This document shows, piece after piece, positions 1 through 6,100 of a stretch of 14,817 nucleotides of DNA. The stretch is from Firmicutes bacterium UBA5227 (GTDB lineage: Bacteria; Bacillota; Clostridia; Tissierellales; Sedimentibacteraceae). The notes under the pieces are model-generated. The model was not told where the DNA came from. It searched no databases and saw only the letters and a list, made by a program, of their open reading frames with translations. Made by a program: the position numbers and the translations under genes. The DNA lies in contig DHUT01000045.1 of assembly GCA_002409285.1 (NCBI GenBank), forward strand, positions 50,016-64,832, given 5' to 3'. Positions within the stretch are counted from its first letter, which is position 1. Every line of letters starts with the position of its first letter.

Positions 1-17
1 AAAATCCGATTATAAGG

Positions 18-23
18 TATAAT
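18..23 (+). promoter_or_regulatory. Possible -10 element at the window edge
   Basis: A perfect TATAAT lies at 18-23. Its -35 box would fall before base 1, so the promoter cannot be confirmed. A transcript starting near base 30 would meet the terminator at 76-107 after about 75 nt and would contain no convincing gene. It could be a small RNA promoter, or a chance match in AT-rich DNA. Confidence 0.25.
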
Positions 24-75
24 AGTATTACATTTGTAAATGAGAATTTATAAATGCCTCTTAAATTTTTTGCCT

Positions 76-107
76 CAAGCCGCGGGAAACCGCGGCTTGC
101 CCTTTTT
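76..107 (+). terminator. Intrinsic terminator of an upstream unit
   Basis: A perfect 10-bp stem (76-85 with 90-99, GC-rich) closes a GAAA tetraloop at 86-89 and is followed by CCC and TTTTT (103-107). This is a classic rho-independent terminator on the + strand. The unit it ends lies mostly or wholly before the window. Confidence 0.75.
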
Positions 108-349
108 CCAGCCTTCGATTCCTTTATTTGCAATTCCTTCATTTACAATGAAAAAACCACAACCAGCATACAAAATATAAATATGAGTATAAATATATTT
201 TCTTTTATAAAATTAACGATTTTAATAAGCATTTTAATTCCCCCTTATCATTATATGTTGTGCTGGTAATTTATTGAATCAAATTAAGAACAGTATTGAT
301 TAGGACTGCATAAAATGAAACATAATCAGTAATGAAACGGAGGGTTACA
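108..349. other. AT-rich intergenic region upstream of the amidase
   Basis: No supportable gene is seen here. An open frame runs across 54-269, but it reads through the terminator hairpin and has no ribosome binding site. A weak promoter candidate for the amidase is TTGATT (296-301) and CATAAT (321-326); its 19-bp spacing is poor. No sporulation-sigma promoter could be assigned with confidence. Confidence 0.5.
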
Positions 350-1111
350 ATGCCTACAGTATATTTAAGTCCATCTACTCAGGAATATAATCAGTATGTA
401 ACAGGTGCGGGAAGCGAAGAATATTTCATGAATTTAATAGCTGATGCAATGATTCCGTACCTTGAACAATTTGGTATAAATTATTACAGAAACACACCTG
501 AAATGACGGCAGGTTCTTCTTTGAGAGATTCAAATTCCAGGAACGTTGATTTTCATGTAGCAATTCATTCCAATGCGTCAGGTCCCGGTCAGGAAGGAAG
601 AAACAGGGGAACAATAGTATTTTATTATCCGGGAAGCGCAGACGGACAAAGGATGGCAAATATTATGGTTCAGAACATGAGAGAAATATATCCGCTGCCC
701 GAACTGGTAAGAGCTGTACCAACAACCAGCCTGGGAGAAGTAGCAAGAACCACAGCTCCTTCAGTCCTGATAGAAGTTGCCTATCACGACAATGTTGAGG
801 ATGCAAACTGGATACAGAATAATATTGATGCAATAGCCAGGGCTCTGGCAGACTCTATAAACGAATATTTCAGCAGTGCGGGAACTCAACCTTCTCAACC
901 GGCACAACCGGGAGCAGGGCAAACGGGAAGAGTTGCCTTAACAAGCGGTTATTTAAATATAAGAAACGGTCCGTCAACTAACGCACCTGTTATAGGGATG
1001 GCACCAAATGGTGCAATAGTGAACATAACAGAACAAGTTGGGGACTGGTATAGAATTATTTATAACGGAATCGACGGCTATGTCAGCGGTCAATATATAT
1101 ATCCACAATAA
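350..1111 (+). CDS. N-acetylmuramoyl-L-alanine amidase (Amidase_3 type) with C-terminal SH3b domain
   Basis: This 253-residue protein is a predicted peptidoglycan amidase that cleaves the bond between N-acetylmuramic acid and the stem peptide. The catalytic domain covers about residues 1-175, with E23/E24, H73 (AIHSNA) and E142 (IEVAYHDN) in the places expected for zinc ligands and the catalytic Glu. A Pro/Gln-rich linker (about 179-192) leads to a bacterial SH3 domain (about 194-253, LNIRNGPSTNAPVIG) that probably binds the wall. There is no signal peptide, so export would need lysis, a mother-cell setting or a non-classical route. The usual first zinc His near the N-terminus is absent: the strand reads LSPSTQ instead, as I recall from a clostridial amidase subfamily. 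The ATG at 350 is chosen because GGAGGG (339-344) sits just upstream; an in-frame ATG at 332 lacks a site. Monocistronic, ending before the hairpin at 1143. Family assignment is firm, biological role open. Confidence 0.88.
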   Translation: MPTVYLSPSTQEYNQYVTGAGSEEYFMNLIADAMIPYLEQFGINYYRNTPEMTAGSSLRDSNSRNVDFHVAIHSNASGPGQEGRNRGTIVFYYPGSADGQRMANIMVQNMREIYPLPELVRAVPTTSLGEVARTTAPSVLIEVAYHDNVEDANWIQNNIDAIARALADSINEYFSSAGTQPSQPAQPGAGQTGRVALTSGYLNIRNGPSTNAPVIGMAPNGAIVNITEQVGDWYRIIYNGIDGYVSGQYIYPQ

Positions 1112-1142
1112 AGTGACAAGGGGACGAGAGACGAGATACAAG

Positions 1143-1196
1143 ATACAAAAGACCGGGGTTGTTGTCAGCACTGACAACAACCCCGGTCTCTTGTAT
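1143..1196. terminator. Long shared hairpin terminator between the amidase and tRNA-Leu
   Basis: The arms 1143-1168 and 1171-1196 pair over 26 positions with one mismatch (1149/1190). The core is GC-rich (GACCGGGGTTG...) and the loop very tight. Read on the minus strand it is followed by TTTTGTAT, a good U-tract for ending the tRNA transcript. Read on the + strand it is followed by the weaker TCTTGTATTCC, and would end the amidase mRNA. The two genes converge on it, so a bidirectional role is likely. Confidence 0.75.
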
Positions 1197-1207
1197 TCCT
1201 TATATTA

Positions 1208-1290
1208 TGCGGTCGGGGGGATTTGAACCCCCACGAATATTCATTCGCTAGCCCCTCAAGCTAGTGCGTCTGCCATTCCGCCACAACCGC
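1208..1290 (-). tRNA. tRNA-Leu (anticodon GAG)
   Basis: The reverse complement folds as a class II tRNA. The acceptor stem is GCGGTTG with CGACCGC (one G-U pair), the D stem GCG/CGC, and the anticodon stem CTAGC/GCTAG with loop TTGAGGG, which places GAG at 34-36 and reads CUC/CUU leucine codons. A long variable arm (CGAAT, GAAT loop, ATTCG) is as expected for leucine. The T arm is GGGGG-TTCAAAT-CCCCC. The discriminator is A (base 1208). The 3' CCA is not encoded, since TAA follows, so it must be added after transcription. It is flanked by its own promoter (1304-1332) and terminator (1143-1196), so it is a single-gene unit. Confidence 0.96.
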
Positions 1291-1303
1291 TGACTGCTTT
1301 ATT

Positions 1304-1332
1304 ATTATAAGTGATGGACAAGGTTTTGTAAA
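1304..1332 (-). promoter_or_regulatory. Sigma-A-type promoter of tRNA-Leu
   Basis: On the minus strand TTTACA (1327-1332) and TATAAT (1304-1309) are separated by exactly 17 bp. The -10 lies 13 bp before the tRNA 5' end at 1290, so transcription would start within a few bases of the mature 5' end. Confidence 0.75.
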
Positions 1333-1347
1333 GAGAAATTTTTATTC

Positions 1348-1376
1348 TTGTAATATTTTCCTGTCTGGATTATAAT
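1348..1376 (+). promoter_or_regulatory. Sigma-A-type promoter of the phzF-like gene and sensory module
   Basis: TTGTAA (1348-1353) and TATAAT (1371-1376) have 17-bp spacing and lie about 30 bp before the ATG at 1406. It is back to back with the tRNA promoter; the two -35 boxes are only 15 bp apart. Because the genes to 5966 are closely spaced and no terminator is visible between them, this may drive the whole seven-gene run. Confidence 0.65.
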
Positions 1377-1405
1377 TGTAGTAATATAAATAACAGAGGT
1401 GCCAT

Positions 1406-2278
1406 ATGCAGGGAGCGATTTTAAAATCCTTTACTTATGAAAATTCCGGTGGTAACGGTGCAGGTGTAATTTTACTTGATAAACAGATAACTAACAATGA
1501 AAAACAGAAAATCGCTGCAGAAATAGGATTATCGGAAACCGCTTTCATATTGAAGATAGATGACGAAAATTTCGATTTAAGTTTCTTTACTCCGGTATGT
1601 GAGGTTGAACTATGCGGTCATGCAACAATTGCAGCATTCTATTATTTAGGCCTGATAAATGTTATCAGAGGTTCGGATGAAGTTGTAAAGGTATATCAGC
1701 ATACAAAAGCCGGAAAATTGGGAATTGAGCTTAAGTTCAATAAGGGAGTGGAATATGTATTGATGCAGCAGCAAAGTCCTCAGATTTTCGACGAATTTAT
1801 AGGGCAAGATTTGAAGGACATAGCTATAACACTGAATACACCGGAAAGCAATATCGGGCTTAATGGCGCTGAAATATATCCCACGGTAGTATCAACGGGC
1901 TTGAAGGATATAATGGTTCCTGTTAAATCAAGACAGATTTTGAACGATTTAAATGTTGATTTAAATGGAATTATTCAAATTTCAAATGAAAAAGATGTGG
2001 TGGGCTATCACGTGTACACAGTTGAAAATGGAAAAGTATATGCAAGAAATTTTGCTCCAAAAGTAGGTATAAATGAGGAATGTGCTACAGGAACATCTAA
2101 TGGTGCACTGTGCGGATTATTGTATGAGAGAAAAGTTGTTTCAAATGAAACTGAAGTTATTCAGGGCGAATCAATGAATGAAAAAAGCCTTATTTATGTG
2201 AAGGTAGTTGATGATAACAGTATTATTAATGTCTATGCAGGCGGAAAGGCTTCTTTTGTAAAAAGTTTTAATTTGTAA
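1406..2278 (+). CDS. PhzF family isomerase/epimerase-like protein
   Basis: This 290-residue protein matches the usual length of the PhzF family, a diaminopimelate-epimerase-like fold with two similar halves. Family features seen are the N-terminal strand with NSGGNGAGV (13-21), LSETAF (42-47) with E44 at the place of the catalytic Glu of PhzF, FFTPVCEVELCGHAT (60-73), and the second-half loop NEECATGTSNGAL (223-235), which replaces the family's EDPVTGSA-like loop. In PhzF itself the reaction is isomerisation of trans-2,3-dihydro-3-hydroxyanthranilate; no phenazine genes are nearby, so the substrate is unknown. The start follows AGAGGTG (1394-1400). It lies only 23 nt before the first DRTGG-like gene and is probably cotranscribed with it, although a metabolic link to the module is not evident. 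Confidence 0.88.
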   Translation: MQGAILKSFTYENSGGNGAGVILLDKQITNNEKQKIAAEIGLSETAFILKIDDENFDLSFFTPVCEVELCGHATIAAFYYLGLINVIRGSDEVVKVYQHTKAGKLGIELKFNKGVEYVLMQQQSPQIFDEFIGQDLKDIAITLNTPESNIGLNGAEIYPTVVSTGLKDIMVPVKSRQILNDLNVDLNGIIQISNEKDVVGYHVYTVENGKVYARNFAPKVGINEECATGTSNGALCGLLYERKVVSNETEVIQGESMNEKSLIYVKVVDDNSIINVYAGGKASFVKSFNL

Positions 2279-2301
2279 AATTCAGGAATAGGGGATGAAT
2301 T

Positions 2302-2655
2302 ATGAAAATTAAAGATATAGCCAAGGTTTTAAATGCAGAAATACTGACAGATTTCAGCAGCGAAGGCACAGATATTCAATATGGTTTTGCAAGTGATTTG
2401 ATGAGTGATGTCCTGGCTTATGCCAACAGTGAATCCCTGCTTGTTACCGGATTGAATAATGCTCAGGTAATAAGAACTGCGGAAATGATGGATATGGATA
2501 CCGTACTGTTTGTAAGAGGAAAAAAGCCCTGTAAGGAGGTGCTGGAGCTGGCAAGAGAAAATTCTGTTACTGTGCTTGCAACCGAATATACTATGTTTAA
2601 AACATGCGGTATGCTGGTTTTAAGCGGCATGAGGGGCATAGAATCTGATGAATGA
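2302..2655 (+). CDS. DRTGG-like domain protein 1
   Basis: A small soluble protein of 117 residues with no signal peptide or membrane segment. It resembles the stand-alone DRTGG domain proteins of clostridial hydrogenase-linked operons, a fold also found in some phosphotransacetylase and CBS-domain proteins. The order is a short N-terminal lead (MKIKDIAKVLNAEI), a central LLVTGLNNAQVIRTAEMMD helix region (46-64), a VLFVRGKKP strand-turn (68-76), and a C-terminal VTVLATEYTMFKTCGML segment (89-105). It is a paralogue of the protein at 4347-4679: both keep the I/V-x-A-E-x-x-D helix, the hydrophobic strand and the final T-x-x-x-F/A-x-x-x-C helix. Function is not established; a ligand-sensing or scaffold role is inferred. 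GGGGATGA precedes the ATG. Its 3' end overlaps the next gene by 8 bp, pointing to translational coupling. Confidence 0.75.
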   Translation: MKIKDIAKVLNAEILTDFSSEGTDIQYGFASDLMSDVLAYANSESLLVTGLNNAQVIRTAEMMDMDTVLFVRGKKPCKEVLELARENSVTVLATEYTMFKTCGMLVLSGMRGIESDE

Positions 2656-3073
2656 GGGATTTTTAAAGAGATATAGTTTTAATATTGCTGCAAATGATTT
2701 CATGAGCGCCGGAAAGGGTTCGAGCTCAATAAAGAATATATTAAAATCTATGGGAATAGATGCAACTGTTATAAGAAAAATAGCAATTGTATCTTATGAG
2801 GCTGAAATGAATATTGTCATACATTCTCTTGGAGGGGAACTTCATTGCGATCTATATGATAACAAGATTATAATTTTATCTGAGGATGCAGGACCTGGGA
2901 TCGAAGATTTGAATTTAGCATTGACCGAAGGTTATTCAACTGCTCCTGAGAGTATAAGGGAGCTTGGGTTTGGTGCTGGTATGGGGCTTCCTAACATGAT
3001 GAAATATTCTGATGATTTCAAAATAACTACCGGCAGGGATGGCACAGTTATTAAAATTACTTTTTTAATGTAG
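2648..3073 (+). CDS. Small GHKL ATPase, anti-sigma-factor/serine kinase-like
   Basis: A 141-residue stand-alone HATPase_c domain of the RsbW/SpoIIAB anti-sigma kinase type, without a sensor or receiver domain. The N-box helix is IVSYEAEMNIVIHS (about 41-54), the G1 box is DAGPGIEDL (79-87) and the G2-like segment is GFGAGMGLPNM (109-119). These would bind ATP-Mg. Such proteins either phosphorylate a partner on Ser/Thr or sequester it; no STAS anti-anti-sigma or sigma factor gene is present here, so the partner is unknown. The ATG overlaps the end of the previous gene and uses GAGGGG at 2631-2636. It is followed after 9 bp by the hydrogenase-like gene, fitting a shared signalling function. Confidence 0.82.
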   Translation: MNEGFLKRYSFNIAANDFMSAGKGSSSIKNILKSMGIDATVIRKIAIVSYEAEMNIVIHSLGGELHCDLYDNKIIILSEDAGPGIEDLNLALTEGYSTAPESIRELGFGAGMGLPNMMKYSDDFKITTGRDGTVIKITFLM

Positions 3074-3082
3074 GAGGCATAC

Positions 3083-4330
3083 ATGAATTTTTCAATTATG
3101 TTCGATAAGGAAAAATGCAAGGGATGTACAAATTGCATGAAAAGGTGTCCAACGCAAGCTATACGTCTTATAGACGGAAAGGCATTTATAAATAATTTAA
3201 AATGCATACATTGCGGTGAATGCATAAAAGTATGCCCTTACAATGCGTATACTCCAGAATCTATCGAATGGTATGAAGAAATGCACTTTTCATCATATAA
3301 GTATAAAATTGCTGTTTTATCCACTCCGCTTTATGGTCAATTTCCTAAGGGAACAGATATTTGTAAGGTTCAGAATGCGGTTTTAAAGCTTGGTTTTGAT
3401 TACGTATACGATGCAAGTTGGGCTGCGGAAATGGTGAGTAGGGCAATAAAAAAGAAGATTAACGAAGAAAAGAACATAAGACCGTTCATTTCAACCAATT
3501 GTCCTGCGGCGGTACGTCTGATTAAAAATAGATATCCCTCTCTGATGGATAATCTGATTTTACTTAAGGAGCCTATGGTTATTGCTGCTATGACTGCAAA
3601 AGAAAGGGCAAAGGCAAAATTTAATTATAAAGATGAAGAAATAGGAGTATTTTATATTTCTCCCTGCCCGGCCAAACTTCTTGCCGTTACGGATCCTGTG
3701 GGTGATTACGTGCCCTATGTTGACTGGGTTATCCCATTAAATACAATTTATGGGCAAATATACAAGGAAATAATTAAGGGTGACGATAAACTATGTTTAT
3801 ATCCATCACTCAACGGTCTAAAATGGGCGGTATCAGGGGGACAGTCAGAGTCGGCAGATTTAACAAACTATATTGCGGTTAACGGAATGGAAAATATAAT
3901 CCAGATATTGGATGAAATTGAAAACGGTAACTTAAGCAATGTTGATTTTGTGGAAACACTGGCATGTGTTCAAGGATGTGTAGGAGGAACTTTTAATGTT
4001 ATAAATCCATTTATTGCTCAAAGCAACATTAATTATGTTCTAAGCAATACTAAGGATTCCGAATTAAATGAGGAACTGGAAGAATTTGAAGGAATGTATG
4101 ACGAAGGGATTTTTAAATTCAAACTGAATCCGGACGAAAATCCCGGCAAATTCAGCATGAAAGAAGCAATAATAAAAAGAGAAAAAATAAAGGAAATTTA
4201 CGACGTCCTTCCGGGTCTTGACTGCGGTTCCTGCGGGGCTCCAACCTGCTATGCACATGCGGAAGATGTGTATAACAATGATTCAGCTCTATATGAATGC
4301 GTAGTGTTAAGAGCAAGTAAGAAGGAATAG
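3083..4330 (+). CDS. Iron-only-hydrogenase-like Fe-S protein, probable redox/H2 sensor
   Basis: A 415-residue soluble protein with three parts. Residues 1-60 are a 2x[4Fe-4S] ferredoxin domain (Cys 12/15/18/22 and 41/44/47/51). About 75-320 resembles the C-terminal catalytic domain of [FeFe] hydrogenase. About 375-410 is an extra four-Cys Fe-S domain (C381, C384, C389, C406; LDCGSCGAPTC) like the one in RnfB. The four cysteines that hold the [4Fe-4S] part of the H-cluster are present: C140 (STNCPA), C195 (SPCPAK), C295 and C299 (LACVQGC). The catalytic motifs are altered: TSCCP becomes STNCP, so the proton-relay Cys is Asn; MPC becomes SPC; the GGGQP end is lost. It is therefore unlikely to be an efficient hydrogenase. 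I infer a sensory protein, as proposed for divergent hydrogenase-like proteins near kinase genes. Whether it carries the diiron subsite is unknown. The RBS is TAGGAGG before ATG 3083. Confidence 0.85.
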   Translation: MNFSIMFDKEKCKGCTNCMKRCPTQAIRLIDGKAFINNLKCIHCGECIKVCPYNAYTPESIEWYEEMHFSSYKYKIAVLSTPLYGQFPKGTDICKVQNAVLKLGFDYVYDASWAAEMVSRAIKKKINEEKNIRPFISTNCPAAVRLIKNRYPSLMDNLILLKEPMVIAAMTAKERAKAKFNYKDEEIGVFYISPCPAKLLAVTDPVGDYVPYVDWVIPLNTIYGQIYKEIIKGDDKLCLYPSLNGLKWAVSGGQSESADLTNYIAVNGMENIIQILDEIENGNLSNVDFVETLACVQGCVGGTFNVINPFIAQSNINYVLSNTKDSELNEELEEFEGMYDEGIFKFKLNPDENPGKFSMKEAIIKREKIKEIYDVLPGLDCGSCGAPTCYAHAEDVYNNDSALYECVVLRASKKE

Positions 4331-4346
4331 GAATACAGGAGGCATT

Positions 4347-4679
4347 ATGGAAATTAATAATTTTTGCGAACAGCTGAAGCTTAATGTTTTATTTGATTCA
4401 AAAAAGAAAATAAATATAGAAGGAGTATACATAGGCGATCTGCTAAGTATAGTAATGACAAAAGCTAAGCAAGGCTATGCATGGATTACTATCCAGACAC
4501 ATATTAATACCGTAGCAGTTGCAGAGCTTTTAGATTTATCATGTATTATTGTTGTTGAAAACATGGAAATTGAACCGGAAACTGTTGAAAAAGCCAAGGA
4601 ACTTGATATTCCTTTATTCAGAACCGGTGAAAGTGCTTACAATATAGCATGCAGATTGCACGATATGGGAATAAAGTGA
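4347..4679 (+). CDS. DRTGG-like domain protein 2
   Basis: A soluble 110-residue protein, paralogous to the protein at 2302-2655. Shared landmarks are the N-terminal lead, the GDLLSIVMTKAKQGYAWITI region, the VAVAELLDLSCIIVV helix-strand and the final TGESAYNIACRL segment. Two copies flank the small HATPase and the hydrogenase-like gene, which suggests two different ligand-binding or docking subunits, or a heteromer. No catalytic residues can be assigned. A strong CAGGAGG site lies 7 bp before the ATG. The stop codon overlaps the GTG start of the PHP gene (GTGA at 4676-4679). Assignment rests on similarity of architecture and gene context, so the fold is likely and the function unknown. Confidence 0.74.
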   Translation: MEINNFCEQLKLNVLFDSKKKINIEGVYIGDLLSIVMTKAKQGYAWITIQTHINTVAVAELLDLSCIIVVENMEIEPETVEKAKELDIPLFRTGESAYNIACRLHDMGIK

Positions 4680-5377
4680 ATAAAGTGAAATTTTTTTATG
4701 ATATGCACATCCATTCGGATTTATCGCCCTGTGGCAGTGAAGATATGACTCCCAACAATATTGTCAATATGTCATGTATTAAAGGGTTAGACATTATTTC
4801 AGTAACAGATCACAATGCCGCAGATAATCTGCCTGCGGTGATGGAATTATGCAACAGTTCCGGCATTGAGTTTGTACCCGGTATTGAGGTTACAACCAGA
4901 GAGGAGGTACATGTTCTGTGTTACTTTAAGGATATATTCAGTGCCCTTAAATTTGGAGATTTAATATATAATTCTCTGCCTGATATTCCTAATACACCTT
5001 CTATTTTTGGTCAGCAGAACATCTATAACAGCAAGGATGAGATTACCGGCACTCTAAATAAGCTTCTAATAAGCACATCAAGCTTTTCTTTGATAGAAAT
5101 ATATTCTCTGACTGAGCAGTATCACGGGATAATGATTCCTGCCCATATCAACAAAAAATCAAACGGATTATTAGGAGTGCTGGGCTTTATACCATCTAAT
5201 ATTAGTCTTAAATTTGTGGAGGTATATACAAAGGCAGATATTGATGAAGAACTTATAAAAAATTTAAATATTTTGAAAAATTCAGATGCACATTATTTGG
5301 CTGATATTTCAGAAGCTGAAAACTGCTTTGAACTTAACAGTTTGGAGGAAGTGTATAATTATCTATGTATCAAATAA
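4676..5377 (+). CDS. PHP-domain metal-dependent phosphoesterase
   Basis: A 233-residue single-domain PHP protein of the family that includes histidinol phosphatase and the polymerase-associated PHP domain. Metal-binding motifs run in order: H11-x-H13 (MHIHSDLSPCG), TDHNA (D45, H46), PGIEVTTREEVH (E71, H79), PAHINK in the middle and NSDAHYL near the C-terminus. It should hydrolyse a phosphoester using two or three metal ions; the substrate could be a nucleotide, signalling molecule or phosphoprotein and cannot be read from sequence. The GTG at 4676 is preferred because it gives a 4-bp GTGA overlap with the previous stop. An in-frame ATG at 4649 would overlap more deeply, and GTG 4685 or ATG 4703 are alternatives. 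Coupling to the DRTGG-like gene supports membership in the module. Confidence 0.85.
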   Translation: MNKVKFFYDMHIHSDLSPCGSEDMTPNNIVNMSCIKGLDIISVTDHNAADNLPAVMELCNSSGIEFVPGIEVTTREEVHVLCYFKDIFSALKFGDLIYNSLPDIPNTPSIFGQQNIYNSKDEITGTLNKLLISTSSFSLIEIYSLTEQYHGIMIPAHINKKSNGLLGVLGFIPSNISLKFVEVYTKADIDEELIKNLNILKNSDAHYLADISEAENCFELNSLEEVYNYLCIK

Positions 5378-5420
5378 AAGTTTTAAGGGCGGAGTGCCCT
5401 GTTTTTCTGTTGGAGGAATC

Positions 5421-5966
5421 ATGAAGGAAATTTCAATGCATATTTTAGATATTGTAATGAATAGTGTCAGAGCTGAAGCAACATTGATAGAAATTAATAT
5501 AGAAGACAGCAAAAAACTGAACCGTTTAAAAATTTCTGTTAAAGACAACGGTATGGGTATGAGTGATGAAATGGTAAAAAAGGTTGAAGACCCTTTTTTT
5601 ACTACAAGGACAACAAGAAAGGTAGGATTGGGTATACCCATGCTCAAGGATAACTGTGAACGATGTAACGGTTCCTTTAAAATTCAATCAAGGGAAAGAG
5701 AGGGAACTTTGATTGAATGTGATTTTGAAAGGAACAATATCGACAGAGCTCCTCTGGGTAATATGGGGGATACTATAATGGCAATTATTGGTTCTTTAGA
5801 AAGTTGTGAATTATTATACAGCCATGTTACCGATAGAGGAACATTTGTCCTAAATACGTCTGAAGTAAGAAAAATGCTGGATGGAAGCAGTATCAGAGAC
5901 AATGGAGTATTGCTTTGGATAAGGGAATATGTAAACGAAAACATACAATATATATCAACTATTTAA
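5421..5966 (+). CDS. GHKL-type histidine-kinase-like ATPase, sensory module
   Basis: A 181-residue cytoplasmic protein. Residues 1-105 form a HATPase_c domain with an N-box (LDIVMNSVRAEA, N14), G1 box DNGMGM (42-47), and a lid plus G2 segment TTRTTRKVGLGIPML (61-75). The remaining C-terminal part (about 106-181, starting NIDRAPLGNMGDT) is not a domain I can name. There is no phospho-acceptor His (DHp) domain or sensor, so it cannot act alone as a classical two-component kinase. The start at 5421 is set by TTGGAGGAATC directly before it; the frame is open from 5286 but that part overlaps the PHP gene and has no site. It is the last gene of the module; no clear terminator separates it from the Rnf promoter 80 bp downstream. 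Confidence 0.8.
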   Translation: MKEISMHILDIVMNSVRAEATLIEINIEDSKKLNRLKISVKDNGMGMSDEMVKKVEDPFFTTRTTRKVGLGIPMLKDNCERCNGSFKIQSREREGTLIECDFERNNIDRAPLGNMGDTIMAIIGSLESCELLYSHVTDRGTFVLNTSEVRKMLDGSSIRDNGVLLWIREYVNENIQYISTI

Positions 5967-6047
5967 CAAGCGATCGAGAGTAAAAAATGTTGATACCTTG
6001 CAATTTATTCAATAAGATGATAAAATTTAAAAGTAAAAAAAAAGGTG

Positions 6048-6076
6048 TTTAAAAATGGTCATTAATCTGTTATAAT
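6048..6076 (+). promoter_or_regulatory. Extended -10 promoter of the rnf operon
   Basis: TATAAT at 6071-6076 is preceded by TG one base upstream (6068-6069), making an extended -10. A weak -35, TTTAAA (6048-6053), sits 17 bp away. The predicted start of transcription is near 6083, leaving a leader of about 60 nt before rnfC. A weak -35 with an extended -10 fits a promoter open to activator or repressor control. Confidence 0.7.
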
Positions 6077-6087
6077 CGATATGTTTG

Positions 6088-6100
6088 GTTATTTAATAAC
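6088..6100. promoter_or_regulatory. Operator-like palindrome in the rnf leader
   Basis: GTTATTTAATAAC is a perfect 13-bp palindrome around a central T, lying at about +5 to +18 from the predicted start and followed by TTTTTTT (6101-6107). Its position is typical of a repressor operator. The outer sequence (TTGGTTA...TAATAACTT) has partial likeness to the Rex consensus TTGTTAA-N4-TTAACAA, but with several mismatches and an odd centre. It could also be a weak AT-rich hairpin with a T-run that acts as an attenuator. Confidence 0.4.

Noticed and set aside
54..269. Open frame of 71 codons at the window start
   Set aside because: It reads through a clear terminator hairpin, has no ribosome binding site and has a composition set by AT-rich noncoding DNA.
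1038..1226. Open frame over the amidase end, hairpin and tRNA
   Set aside because: It runs across the terminator and into the tRNA gene, so it is a chance frame.
3083..4330. Catalytic [FeFe] hydrogenase
   Set aside because: The relay Cys and much of the diiron-site motif sequence are replaced, so calling it an active hydrogenase is not supported.
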